In this document: positions 15,062 through 22,721 of the stretch, in pieces | How the letters are laid out: each line of letters opens with the position of its first letter | Position numbering within the stretch: the stretch's first letter is position 1 | Assembly: GCA_017530105.1 (NCBI GenBank) | Contig: JAFXMW010000137.1 | Coordinates: 1-34,919, forward strand | Direction: 5' to 3' | DNA length: 34,919 nt | Source of the DNA: Bacteroidales bacterium | GTDB lineage: Bacteria; Bacteroidota; Bacteroidia; Bacteroidales; P3 | The notes under the pieces: generated by a model | Databases searched by the model: none | What the model was told of the DNA's origin: nothing | The model's input: only the letters and a program-made list of their open reading frames with translations | Translations under genes and position numbers: made by a program

Positions 15062-16042
15062 ATGGCTAATTTTGCATTGATAGGTGCAGCCGGATACATT
15101 GCACCGCGACATCTGAAAGCTATCGCCGACACAGGCAACACCCTCCTGGCGGCATACGACAAGTTCGACAGCGTGGGGAGACTGGACAGTTTCTTCCCCG
15201 ACTGCTCGTTTTTCACCGAGCAGGAGCAGTTTGACCGTTTCTGCTCGAAACAACAATACACCAACCACCCGTTGCAATGGGTGTCGATTTGCACGCCCAA
15301 CTACACTCACGATGCCTTTATCCGCTATGGGCTGAGGCTGGGCTGCGACGTTATCTGCGAGAAGCCTCTTGTGCTGAACCCCTATAATATCGACAATCTG
15401 ATAGGCATGGAGGAGGAGACGGGTCATAAGGCTTACACCATTCTGCAACTGCGCCTGCACGACAGCATCGTGGCTTTGAAGAAGAAGGTGGACGAGGGTC
15501 CAAGGGACAAGGTGTATGACATCGACCTGACCTATATTACCTCGAGAGGGAAATGGTATTACTCGTCGTGGAAGGGCGATGTGCACAAGAGCGGCGGCGT
15601 GGCCACCAATATCGGGGTGCATTTCTACGATATGCTGCAATGGATTTTCGGACCCGTGGAAAAGAGTGTGGTTCACGTGATGTCGCACGACCGTGTGGCG
15701 GGGTATCTGGAACTGAAACAGGCACGGGTGCGCTATTTCTTGAGCATCAACGCCGACTGCCTGCCCGCCAACGCTGTGCAGGGCGAGAAGAGAACCTACC
15801 GCACCATCATGATTGACGGCGACGAGTTTGAATTCAGCCAGGGTTTCACCGAATTGCACACCAAGAGCTACCAGGAGATTCTGGCGGGACGCGGTTTTCG
15901 TATCAGCGAGGCGCGCAACTGCATCCAGATGGTGAGCGACATACGCCACTCCACCCCCATCGGGCTGAAGGGCGACTATCACCCTTTGGCACGACTGCCT
16001 TTGGCTCCCCACCCCTTTGGCTGGGACGATGTAAAAATTTGA
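15062..16042 (+). CDS. wbpB: UDP-GlcNAcA 3-dehydrogenase (WbpB/WlbA), Gfo/Idh/MocA family
   Basis: 326 aa, close to the usual 316. Oxidises C3 of UDP-GlcNAcA to the 3-keto sugar with bound NAD+, which family members regenerate by reducing 2-oxoglutarate to D-2-hydroxyglutarate. The N-terminal Rossmann opening NFALIGAAGYIAPRHLKAI is the hallmark of WbpB/WlbA. Also visible: WVSICTPNYTHDAFIRYGL, DVICEKPLVLNPYNIDNL (the conserved E-K-P), DLTYITSRGKWYYSSWKGD, and SGGVATNIGVHFYDMLQWIF with the catalytic-region N-x-G-x-H. Nothing appears missing. It sits between wbpA and wbpE, 10 bp before the latter, as in Pseudomonas B-band loci. Confidence 0.94.
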   Translation: MANFALIGAAGYIAPRHLKAIADTGNTLLAAYDKFDSVGRLDSFFPDCSFFTEQEQFDRFCSKQQYTNHPLQWVSICTPNYTHDAFIRYGLRLGCDVICEKPLVLNPYNIDNLIGMEEETGHKAYTILQLRLHDSIVALKKKVDEGPRDKVYDIDLTYITSRGKWYYSSWKGDVHKSGGVATNIGVHFYDMLQWIFGPVEKSVVHVMSHDRVAGYLELKQARVRYFLSINADCLPANAVQGEKRTYRTIMIDGDEFEFSQGFTELHTKSYQEILAGRGFRISEARNCIQMVSDIRHSTPIGLKGDYHPLARLPLAPHPFGWDDVKI

Positions 16043-16052
16043 GAATTGAAAT

Positions 16053-17246
16053 ATGGAATTCCGAGATTTAAAGAAACAGTACGCGGCTCTGAAAGAAGAT
16101 ATCGACCGGGCAATGACCGAGGTGGCTGCCTCGGGTGCTTTTATTATGGGGAACCCCGTGAGAGAGCTGGAACAGGAATTGGCCGAATATGTGGGGGTGA
16201 AACATTGCCTTGCCTGCGCCAACGGGACGGATGCCTTGACTTTGGCATTGAAAGCCCTGGGCGTGGGGAAGGGCGACGCGGTGTTTGTGCCCGATTTCAC
16301 TTTCTTCGCCAGCGCGGAAGTGGTGGCTTTGGAAGGTGCCACACCCGTCTTTGTAGACGTCGACCCCAAAACTTTCAACATCGACTGCAAAAGTCTGGAG
16401 GATGCCATCCGCTCGGTGCATGACCACATGACCCTGCGTCCCAAGGCTGTGATAGCCGTCGACCTTTTCGGGCAGCCGGCCGACTTTGCCTCGCTGAGGG
16501 GAATCACCAAGCGCGAAGGGATGTACCTGATAGAAGACGGTGCCCAGGGCTTTGGGGGCAGTGTGAAAATGCCCAAGGCCGGAGGCGACGGTTTCACTGT
16601 ACGACGTGCCTGCAGCTTTGGCGACATCTCCACCACCTCTTTCTTCCCCGCCAAACCCTTGGGATGCTATGGCGACGGGGGCGCGGTGTTTACCGACAAC
16701 GATGATTGGGCGGCCCTTATCGAATCCTACCGCGTCCACGGCAAGGGGAGTTATAAGTACGACAATGTCCGTATCGGTCTCAATTCACGCCTCGACACCC
16801 TGCAGGCCGCCATCCTGCGTGTGAAGCTGAAAGCTTTCAAGGAGCACGAGCTGGCCGATGTGAACAAAATAGCCGACTACTATACCCAGCTGATTGGCGG
16901 CATGACCCGTTTCATAAAAAAGGAAATCCTCATCACCCCGCCCTATGTGCCGGAAGGCTACACCAGCAGCTGGGCACAATACACCATCCAACTGAGCGTA
17001 CCCTCGGGCAACGGAACCTTCAACCGCGAGGTGCTGCAAGCCAAACTAAAAGCCAAGGGTATCCCCACCATGGTGTACTATCCCACCCCGATGAGCAAAC
17101 AGACCGCTTTCAAAGAAATGCACAGCTTTGCCCTAACCCCCCACGCTCTCGAGTTGTCGAAGAGTGTGCTTTCGCTGCCCATGCACCCTTACCTCACCCG
17201 CGAAGATGTCCGCACCGTGGCAGAGCAGCTGATTTATAGTATCTAA
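16053..17246 (+). CDS. wbpE: UDP-2-acetamido-3-oxo-uronate aminotransferase (WbpE), DegT/DnrJ/EryC1 family
   Basis: 397 aa PLP enzyme. It puts an amino group from L-glutamate on C3 of the 3-keto sugar made by WbpB, giving UDP-GlcNAc3NA and 2-oxoglutarate. Landmarks: FIMGNPVRELEQELAEYVGV at the N-terminus, CANGTDALTLAL, DFTFFASAEV, the PLP-ring Asp region YLIEDGAQGFGGS, and the Schiff-base lysine K201 in STTSFFPAKPLGCYGDGGA. The protein is longer than Pseudomonas WbpE (about 360 aa): there are extra residues after GGS (KMPKAGGDGFTVRRA) and near 300. In Porphyromonas gingivalis the equivalent aminotransferase (PorR) is needed for A-LPS and for anchoring T9SS cargo. Confidence 0.93.
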   Translation: MEFRDLKKQYAALKEDIDRAMTEVAASGAFIMGNPVRELEQELAEYVGVKHCLACANGTDALTLALKALGVGKGDAVFVPDFTFFASAEVVALEGATPVFVDVDPKTFNIDCKSLEDAIRSVHDHMTLRPKAVIAVDLFGQPADFASLRGITKREGMYLIEDGAQGFGGSVKMPKAGGDGFTVRRACSFGDISTTSFFPAKPLGCYGDGGAVFTDNDDWAALIESYRVHGKGSYKYDNVRIGLNSRLDTLQAAILRVKLKAFKEHELADVNKIADYYTQLIGGMTRFIKKEILITPPYVPEGYTSSWAQYTIQLSVPSGNGTFNREVLQAKLKAKGIPTMVYYPTPMSKQTAFKEMHSFALTPHALELSKSVLSLPMHPYLTREDVRTVAEQLIYSI

Positions 17247-17282
17247 CCTTCACCCCAAGAAAGGGCACAGGCTTCAACCATC

Positions 17283-18407
17283 ATGAAGATACTCACCATC
17301 ATAGGGGCACGTCCCCAAATCATCAAAGCCGCCGCCGTCAGCCGTGCGGTGAAGAACCTTTTCCCCTCACAGATTGAAGAGAAAATACTCCATACCGGCC
17401 AACACTACGACACCAATATGTCGCAGGTGTTCTTCGACGAACTGGGTATCCCCCAGCCCGACTACAACCTGGGCGTGGGCTCCGGCTCCCACGGCAGCCA
17501 GACCGCCCGCATGATCAGCGGTATCGAGGAGGTTCTGCTCAACAATCCTTTCGACGGCATCATCCTCTACGGCGACACCAACTCCACCCTTGCCGGTGCT
17601 GTGGCAGCTTCGAAGATACACATACCCGTGTTCCATATCGAAGCAGGCTTGCGTTCCTTCAACATGGCCATGCCCGAGGAGGTGAACCGCATCGTGTGCG
17701 ACCAACTCTCCAGCATCTGCTTCGCCCCTACGCAAACCGCTGTGGGCAATCTGCAACGCGAAGGATTTCTGGACAGTCCAGCCACCTTCCGCGACGGACG
17801 ACGACGAAGGGTGTGCAACTGCGGTGACGTCATGTACGACAACAGTATGTACTTTTCCACTCTTGCCCGTCAACACAGCACCATACTGCAAGACCTCGGG
17901 CTGCAACCCGGACAATACATCCTTGCCACCATCCACCGCGACAACAACACCGACGACCCCATGCGGCTGCACGCCATCCTGCACGCCCTTGCCGACATTG
18001 CCGAACACGACAACATCCGCATCGTCCTTCCCCTCCATCCCCGCACCCGCAAAATACTCAACGCCACCCCTGCCCTGCTCCCCGCCGACCAGTCGAAAAT
18101 AAGCATCATCCCCCCCGCCGGTTTCTTCGACATCAACATGCTTGAGCAAAACGCCCGCTTGGTCATGACCGATAGCGGGGGAGTGCAGAAAGAGGCCTTT
18201 TTCTTCGAGAAACCCTGCGTCATCCTGCGTCCCGAAACCGAGTGGGTGGAGATTGTCAACCACGGTGCCGGAATCATAGCCGACGCCGACTACGACCGCA
18301 TCATTACTGCCTACCGCCAACTGATTGACCACCCCGTCCACTTCCCGCACCTTTTCGGCGATGCCCATGCCGCCGAGAAAATCCTGCAAACCATTCTCGA
18401 TTATTAA
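17283..18407 (+). CDS. wbpI: UDP-2,3-diacetamido-2,3-dideoxyglucuronate 2-epimerase (WbpI)
   Basis: 374 aa, GT-B-fold non-hydrolysing epimerase of the WecB/WbpI family. It would invert C2 of UDP-GlcNAc(3NAc)A to the ManNAc(3NAc)A form. Conserved segments: KILTIIGARPQIIKAAAVSR at the N-terminus, GQHYDTNMSQVFFDELGIP, GIILYGDTNSTLAGAVAA, PVFHIEAGLRSFNMAMPEEV with NRIVCDQLS, TIHRDNNTD, and MTDSGGVQKEAFFFEKPCVI. Plain WecB would also fit the fold, but the G-A-R-P-Q-I-I-K-A-A opening and the wbpA-B-E context favour WbpI. An arginine-rich stretch (RDGRRRRV) lies mid-protein. Its presence predicts a manno-configured sugar, as in Tannerella rather than Porphyromonas. Confidence 0.9.
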   Translation: MKILTIIGARPQIIKAAAVSRAVKNLFPSQIEEKILHTGQHYDTNMSQVFFDELGIPQPDYNLGVGSGSHGSQTARMISGIEEVLLNNPFDGIILYGDTNSTLAGAVAASKIHIPVFHIEAGLRSFNMAMPEEVNRIVCDQLSSICFAPTQTAVGNLQREGFLDSPATFRDGRRRRVCNCGDVMYDNSMYFSTLARQHSTILQDLGLQPGQYILATIHRDNNTDDPMRLHAILHALADIAEHDNIRIVLPLHPRTRKILNATPALLPADQSKISIIPPAGFFDINMLEQNARLVMTDSGGVQKEAFFFEKPCVILRPETEWVEIVNHGAGIIADADYDRIITAYRQLIDHPVHFPHLFGDAHAAEKILQTILDY

Positions 18408-18416
18408 TCCCCCGCC

Positions 18417-21308
18417 ATGAACCTTCTCACCGACCCTCTGCACCGCATAGCCTACGCCACCGATGCCTCGGCCTATCGCGAAATACCCATGGCCGTGGCC
18501 TATCCCCATTCCGAGGACGAAATCAGAGAAATCATCGCCGAAGCACGGCGCAGACACACCCACCTCATACCCCGTGCCGGAGGCACCAGCATCGCCGGTC
18601 AAGTGGTGGGTAACGGTATTGTTGTCGACATCAGCCGACACCTCAACCACATCATCGAAATCAACGCCGCCGAACGCTGGGCTTGGGTTGAACCCGGCGT
18701 AGTGCGCGACGAACTCAATATCGCACTCAAGCCCCACGGCCTATTCTTCAGCCCCGAAACCTCCACCAGCAACCGCTGCTGTATCGGCGGCATGGTGGGC
18801 AACAATTCCTGCGGCACCCACTCCCTCATATATGGCAGCACACGCCACCATGTACTCGAAATCCGGGGACTGCTAAGCGACGGCACCCCGTTCTCCACAG
18901 CCAACCGACAAGGCAGCCCGCTGCTGGACAAAATCTATGCCCAACTCGAGCAATGGGCCAACGACCCCGCCACGCGTCAACTCATCAACGACAATTTCCC
19001 CGATCCGTCCCTCCGCCGTCGCAGTTGCGGATACGCTATCGACGAAGCCATCAACCCCTCCCTCAACGCCCTGCCCGGAAGCCCCGCCGCCCCACAAGGC
19101 ATAGACCTCTGTAAACTCATCTGCGGCAGCGAAGGCACCCTCTGCTTCATCACCGCAATAAAAGTATCCCTCGACCCACTGCCCCCCTCGCAACAGATGG
19201 TACTCTGTGCCCACTGCAATTCCCTTCCCAACAGCTACCTTGCCAACCTCGTGGCGCTGCGCCACAACCCCGTGGCCATAGAACTCATGGACGGCAAGAT
19301 CCTCGAACTTTGCCGCAACAACCGCACCCAAGACCGCAACCGTTTCTTCATCCAAGGCGAACCGGCAGCCCTTCTCATCTCCGAATTCTATGGCAGCGAT
19401 ATGGAATCCGACGCCGACGCTCTCGAAAAGGAACTCCTCGAGCAAGGCCTCGCCTACCATTGCAGCCGTGTCTACGGCAACGATATCAGCCGTGTATGGG
19501 CCTTGCGCAAAGCCGGACTTGGGGTACTCACTGGCGTGAAAGGCGACAACAAACCCATAGGTGTAATCGAGGACACCGCTGTAGCACCCGAAAGGCTGCC
19601 GCAATACCTCGACGATTTCCAACAGATGATGCAACGCCTCGGGCTGGAATGTGTCTACTACGGCCACATCAGCACCGGCGAACTCCACCTGCGCCCCATT
19701 CTCAATATCAAAGAACCTAAAGACCGGCAACTCTTCCGCCAAGTGGCCGAAGAAACCGCCCTGCTGGTGCGCAAACACCGCGGAAGCCTCAGCGGCGAAC
19801 ATGGCGACGGCCGTCTGCGCGGAGAATTCATCCCCCTGATGTACGGCGAAGAGGTTTACCAACTCATGCGCCAAGTGAAACAATGCTGGGACCCCGACGG
19901 AGTGTTCAACATGCACAAGATTGTCGATGCCCCGCCCATGGACCAATCGCTGCGCTACGACGTCAACCAGACCTACCTCTGTCCCGATCAGGACCTCATG
20001 TGCAGCATTGAGCAATGCAACGGCGCAGGCGACTGCCGCAAAAGCAATGCTATCGGGGGAACCCTCTGCCCCTCTTATAAAGTGTCGCACGACGAACTGC
20101 TCTCCACCCGTGCACGTGCCAATATCCTGCGCGAACTCCTCACCCGCGGCCTACCAGCCCAGTCAGACCTGTCTGACCAGTCTGACCAGTACAACAAGTC
20201 CTCCCACTCCCTAATCGAGGAAGTACTATACAGCTGCCTGGCCTGCAAAGGCTGCAAAGGCGAGTGCCCATCCAATGTCGACATGACACGCATCCGGGCC
20301 CAAGTGCTGCAAATGCTCTACGACCGCCACGGCACCCCGTTCCGCAGTTGGATGGTAGCCCGCATGGCCATGGTGGAGCGGCTCGGTCACCTTGTCCACC
20401 CCCTCTACAACTACCTCGCCTCAGCCCGCTGGTCATCCACCGTGATAAAAAAAATAGTCTCCTTTGCTCCCGAACGAGATATCCCTGCACTCTCGCCGCG
20501 CACCATGCGACAACTCGTCAACAAAGAAAGCACCAACAAAAAAACAACCAAGAAAGTCTATCTCTTTGCCGACGAATTCACCAACCTGCAGGAAGCCGAA
20601 CTGGGACTGACCTTTGTCCGACTGCTCACCGCATTGGGCTACCAAGTCATCGTCCCCAAACACCTGGAAAGCGGCCGTGCCGCCATATCCAAAGGTTGCC
20701 TGCATCTTGCCTCCCGTTTTGCCCGTCAGAACGTCAAAATGCTCCGCGACATCGTAAGCGACGAGACCCCCCTTGTGGGTATCGAACCCAGTTGCATACT
20801 CACATTCCGCGACGAATACCCCGATCTGGTGCCGTCCGACATGCGCGACGATACCACCCGTCTGGCTCAGAACTGCCTCCTCTACGACGAATTTATCATG
20901 CGCGAAGTGGCTCGCGGCAACATCCGCCCCGAACAATTCAGCACCGCCCAGGCCGACATCTGGCTGCACGGACATTGCCACCAGAAAGCACTTGTGGGCA
21001 TAGAGAAAACCGTCGCCATGCTCCACCTGCTGAAAGGCTGCCGCCTGCACGTCATACCCTCCAGCTGCTGCGGCATGGCAGGCTCATTCGGCTACGAAAA
21101 AGAGCACTACCAGACCTCTCTGGACATAGGCGAGATGCTCCTCTTCCCCACCGTGCGCAAAGCCGTGAAAGACGCTGAACAGCAGGCATCACAAATCCCG
21201 GCAATAGTAGCCGCTCCCGGCACATCATGCCGCCAACAAATCCTCGACGGCACAGGCATCCATGCCGTCCACCCCATAGAAATCATGTACCGCTGGCTGG
21301 CACGCTAA
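18417..21308 (+). CDS. FAD/4Fe-4S 2-hydroxyacid dehydrogenase, YdiJ/D-2-hydroxyglutarate dehydrogenase-like
   Basis: 963 aa. Domains in order: PCMH-type FAD-binding half (about 25-230; PRAGGTSIAGQVVGNGIVVD, SNRCCIGGMVGNNSCGTHS), FAD-linked oxidase C-terminal half (to about 500; GSLSGEHGDGRLRGEF near 455-470), a ferredoxin-like region with cysteines in CSIEQCNGAGDCRKSNAIGG (about 524) and CLACKGCKGECPSNVDM (about 604), then a CCG/heterodisulfide-reductase-like domain (GHCHQKAL; SSCCGMAGSFGYEKEHYQTS near 881). YdiJ of E. coli (about 1018 aa) has this layout and is reported to oxidise D-2-hydroxyglutarate; D-lactate and glycolate dehydrogenases are the alternatives. It starts 9 bp after wbpI and ends the operon at a strong terminator. 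The cluster motifs are separated by an odd S/D/Q linker encoded by a short tandem repeat (20158-20190). Confidence 0.88.
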   Translation: MNLLTDPLHRIAYATDASAYREIPMAVAYPHSEDEIREIIAEARRRHTHLIPRAGGTSIAGQVVGNGIVVDISRHLNHIIEINAAERWAWVEPGVVRDELNIALKPHGLFFSPETSTSNRCCIGGMVGNNSCGTHSLIYGSTRHHVLEIRGLLSDGTPFSTANRQGSPLLDKIYAQLEQWANDPATRQLINDNFPDPSLRRRSCGYAIDEAINPSLNALPGSPAAPQGIDLCKLICGSEGTLCFITAIKVSLDPLPPSQQMVLCAHCNSLPNSYLANLVALRHNPVAIELMDGKILELCRNNRTQDRNRFFIQGEPAALLISEFYGSDMESDADALEKELLEQGLAYHCSRVYGNDISRVWALRKAGLGVLTGVKGDNKPIGVIEDTAVAPERLPQYLDDFQQMMQRLGLECVYYGHISTGELHLRPILNIKEPKDRQLFRQVAEETALLVRKHRGSLSGEHGDGRLRGEFIPLMYGEEVYQLMRQVKQCWDPDGVFNMHKIVDAPPMDQSLRYDVNQTYLCPDQDLMCSIEQCNGAGDCRKSNAIGGTLCPSYKVSHDELLSTRARANILRELLTRGLPAQSDLSDQSDQYNKSSHSLIEEVLYSCLACKGCKGECPSNVDMTRIRAQVLQMLYDRHGTPFRSWMVARMAMVERLGHLVHPLYNYLASARWSSTVIKKIVSFAPERDIPALSPRTMRQLVNKESTNKKTTKKVYLFADEFTNLQEAELGLTFVRLLTALGYQVIVPKHLESGRAAISKGCLHLASRFARQNVKMLRDIVSDETPLVGIEPSCILTFRDEYPDLVPSDMRDDTTRLAQNCLLYDEFIMREVARGNIRPEQFSTAQADIWLHGHCHQKALVGIEKTVAMLHLLKGCRLHVIPSSCCGMAGSFGYEKEHYQTSLDIGEMLLFPTVRKAVKDAEQQASQIPAIVAAPGTSCRQQILDGTGIHAVHPIEIMYRWLAR

Positions 21309-21327
21309 ACCGGCCTCCTCAAACCAA

Positions 21328-21355
21328 AAAGCCCCGGCCTGACGGTCGGGGCTTT
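21328..21355. terminator. bidirectional terminator between the wbp operon and rpmE2
   Basis: AAAGCCCCG (21328-21336) and CGGGGCTTT (21347-21355) form a 9-bp GC-rich stem with A-rich and T-rich flanks, so it can work in both directions for the convergent genes. Confidence 0.85.
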
Positions 21356-21376
21356 AATCTAAAAACCTAAAACAAA

Positions 21377-21634
21377 TTACTTCTTGGCGTATTTCTTGTA
21401 CTTGCTCATGAACTTATCAACACGTCCAGCGGTGTCAACAAGCTTCAGCTTGCCAGTAAAGAAAGGATGAGAAGTGTTGGAAATTTCCAACTTCACAACA
21501 GGATACTCATTGCCGTCGGTATAGGTGACGGTTTCTTTGGTAGCTGCACAGCTTTTGGTCAAAATCATGTTGTCATTGGACATGTCTTTAAACACAACAA
21601 GTCTGTAATTTTCGGGATGGATTCCTTTTTTCAT
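21377..21634 (-). CDS. rpmE2: 50S ribosomal protein L31, type B
   Basis: 85 aa. Large-subunit ribosomal protein. The start [20 protein letters not shown] and the later [20 protein letters not shown], with the [11 protein letters not shown] end, are diagnostic of L31. The zinc-binding C-x-x-C pair of type A is absent, which makes it the type B (zinc-independent) form. It is transcribed alone from 21750-21779 with a leader of about 110 nt and ends at the shared hairpin 21328-21355. Confidence 0.96.
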   Translation of the reverse strand: MKKGIHPENYRLVVFKDMSNDNMILTKSCAATKETVTYTDGNEYPVVKLEISNTSHPFFTGKLKLVDTAGRVDKFMSKYKKYAKK

Positions 21635-21749
21635 CTTTTTGGGTTCTTTTTGCCGTTTTAAGCAGTGGCTCGTAAACGATTGTTAATATTTATTTTATCT
21701 TACTTTTTTATCTTTTTTTTTGGCCTTTTTCAGTACCTTTTCGAGTTTG

Positions 21750-21779
21750 CAAAGATACACACTTTTTTCGACATAGCAA
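21750..21779 (-). promoter_or_regulatory. rpmE2 promoter
   Basis: Minus strand: TTG (complement of 21777-21779), 19-nt spacer, TATCTTTG (complement of 21750-21757): full consensus. Confidence 0.8.
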
Positions 21780-21821
21780 ACTTTTTCATTGTTTTTTTCT
21801 CAAAAAGTTCTTCCACACCCC

Positions 21822-22283
21822 CTAAGGCAGACGGTAATTCATCCTGCGATGCTCGGCCAACTGCTCATATTTCGTCCCCGGCCGGCCATAGTTGGCATAA
21901 GGATGTATGGCTATGCCTCCACGGGGGGTGAAGAGCCCCGTCACCTCGAGGTAGCGCGGATCCATCAACTTCACCAAATCTTTCATTATCGTGTTCACAC
22001 AATCCTCGTGGAAATCGCCGTGGTTGCGGAACGAGAACAAATATAGTTTCAGACTCTTGCTTTCCACCATCTTACGGTCGGGAATGTACAAAATGCGTAT
22101 TTCGGCAAAATCCGGTTGCCCGGTGATGGGACACAACGTTGTGAACTCCGGGCACAGAAACTCCACCCAATAGTCATGGTCGGCGTGAAGGTTCTCAAAA
22201 GCCTCCAACACCTCGGGGGCGTAATCCGTCTGATACTTTACCTCATGCCCCAATTGCTGCAGATTGTCGTTTCTTCTATCCAT
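21822..22283 (-). CDS. queF: NADPH-dependent 7-cyano-7-deazaguanine reductase (preQ0 to preQ1)
   Basis: 153 aa, the short YkvM-like form. Reduces preQ0 to preQ1 in queuosine biosynthesis in the cytoplasm. Visible motifs: [18 protein letters not shown] with the catalytic Cys (thioimide former) and the Asp of GQPD, the NADPH-binding segment [20 protein letters not shown], and a [20 protein letters not shown] end. The first 30 residues contain the family's conserved substrate-side segment. The mRNA begins with a preQ1-I riboswitch (22452-22486), an independent confirmation of function; about 165 nt of leader separate the aptamer from the start codon at 22283. Confidence 0.96.
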   Translation of the reverse strand: MDRRNDNLQQLGHEVKYQTDYAPEVLEAFENLHADHDYWVEFLCPEFTTLCPITGQPDFAEIRILYIPDRKMVESKSLKLYLFSFRNHGDFHEDCVNTIMKDLVKLMDPRYLEVTGLFTPRGGIAIHPYANYGRPGTKYEQLAEHRRMNYRLP

Positions 22284-22339
22284 TACTTAAAATTGTATTT
22301 CAATATTGCTCTTGGTGCCATTGTCTCACCCAGCATCCC

Positions 22340-22405
22340 TTCACCATGCACCCGCCACTCCCGACAGAGTGCTGACGACAGTCGAGTGACGCATGGCTTG
22401 GTGAA
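22340..22405. repeat. imperfect 66-bp inverted repeat inside the queF leader
   Basis: TTCACC-ATGC (22340-22349) is matched by GCATG-gctt-GGTGAA (22391-22405), with a second inner pair CACTC/GAGTG. The block is much richer in GC than the surrounding leader and lies between the riboswitch and the gene. It looks like a small inserted palindromic element, or it may be the expression platform. Confidence 0.4.
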
Positions 22406-22451
22406 CACATAGGGGAAAAAGGCTCACCTCAAGAGTCTCATTATTCATTAT

Positions 22452-22486
22452 CTTGTTTTGTTAAAGAGGGTTATCAAGAACCTCTG
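22452..22486 (-). promoter_or_regulatory. preQ1 class I riboswitch aptamer
   Basis: The minus strand reads CAGAGGTTCTTGATAACC then CTCTTTAACAAAACAAG. Stem P1 pairs AGAGG (complement of 22481-22485) with CCTCT (complement of 22465-22469). The A-rich tail TTAACAAAACAAG is the same as in the well-studied Thermoanaerobacter tengcongensis preQ1-I aptamer, as I recall it, and its CAAG end can pair with CTTG in the loop to close the H-type pseudoknot. It begins about 12 nt after the predicted start of the queF transcript, and queF is a standard target of this riboswitch. Confidence 0.88.
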
Positions 22487-22503
22487 CGATTTCAATCAAG
22501 GTG

Positions 22504-22511
22504 CAAAGATA
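22504..22511 (-). promoter_or_regulatory. -7 element of the queF promoter
   Basis: Complement reads TATCTTTG (TAnnTTTG). No clear TTG at the expected distance. It places the start of transcription near 22498, just ahead of the riboswitch. Confidence 0.6.
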
Positions 22512-22589
22512 CAACTTTTTCTTCATATGCTGTTTTTTTTCTCTATTTCCGCGCCCAATACGTCGAACAAAAGCAGTCGCACTTGAATA

Positions 22590-22637
22590 ACACTTGTTCT
22601 TCAGTTGTATTACACTTTTAAAGTGTGAAACAAGTGT
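22590..22637. promoter_or_regulatory. nested dyads (ACACTTGTT / AACAAGTGT)
   Basis: A 9-bp pair (22590-22598 with 22629-22637) encloses a 7-bp palindrome ACACTTT-T-AAAGTGT (22612-22626). More CACTTG- and AGGTG-like half sites flank it. It lies between the terminator of the giant gene and the queF promoter; it could be a regulator site or an extra terminator. Confidence 0.35.
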
Positions 22638-22660
22638 AAAACAGGTGGGGTAGAAAAGAG

Positions 22661-22689
22661 AGAGGGGCGGCGCTTCGCGCCGCCCCTCT
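22661..22689 (-). terminator. strong intrinsic terminator of the giant gene
   Basis: AGAGGGGCGGCGC (22661-22673) and its perfect complement (22677-22689) form a 13-bp GC-rich stem with a 3-nt loop. In the minus direction it is followed by CTCTTTTCT. It lies 33 bp after the stop codon of the 2823-aa gene. Confidence 0.85.
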
Positions 22690-22721
22690 GTTATTAGGGA
22701 TTCAACGAATTCCTGTTAGCG

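Noticed and set aside
15041-16654. 537-codon antisense frame over wbpB/wbpE
   Set aside because: Both genes on the plus strand are conserved with intact motifs; the antisense product has no recognisable domain.
18873-20090. 405-codon antisense frame over the FAD/Fe-S dehydrogenase
   Set aside because: Caused by codon bias of the real gene.
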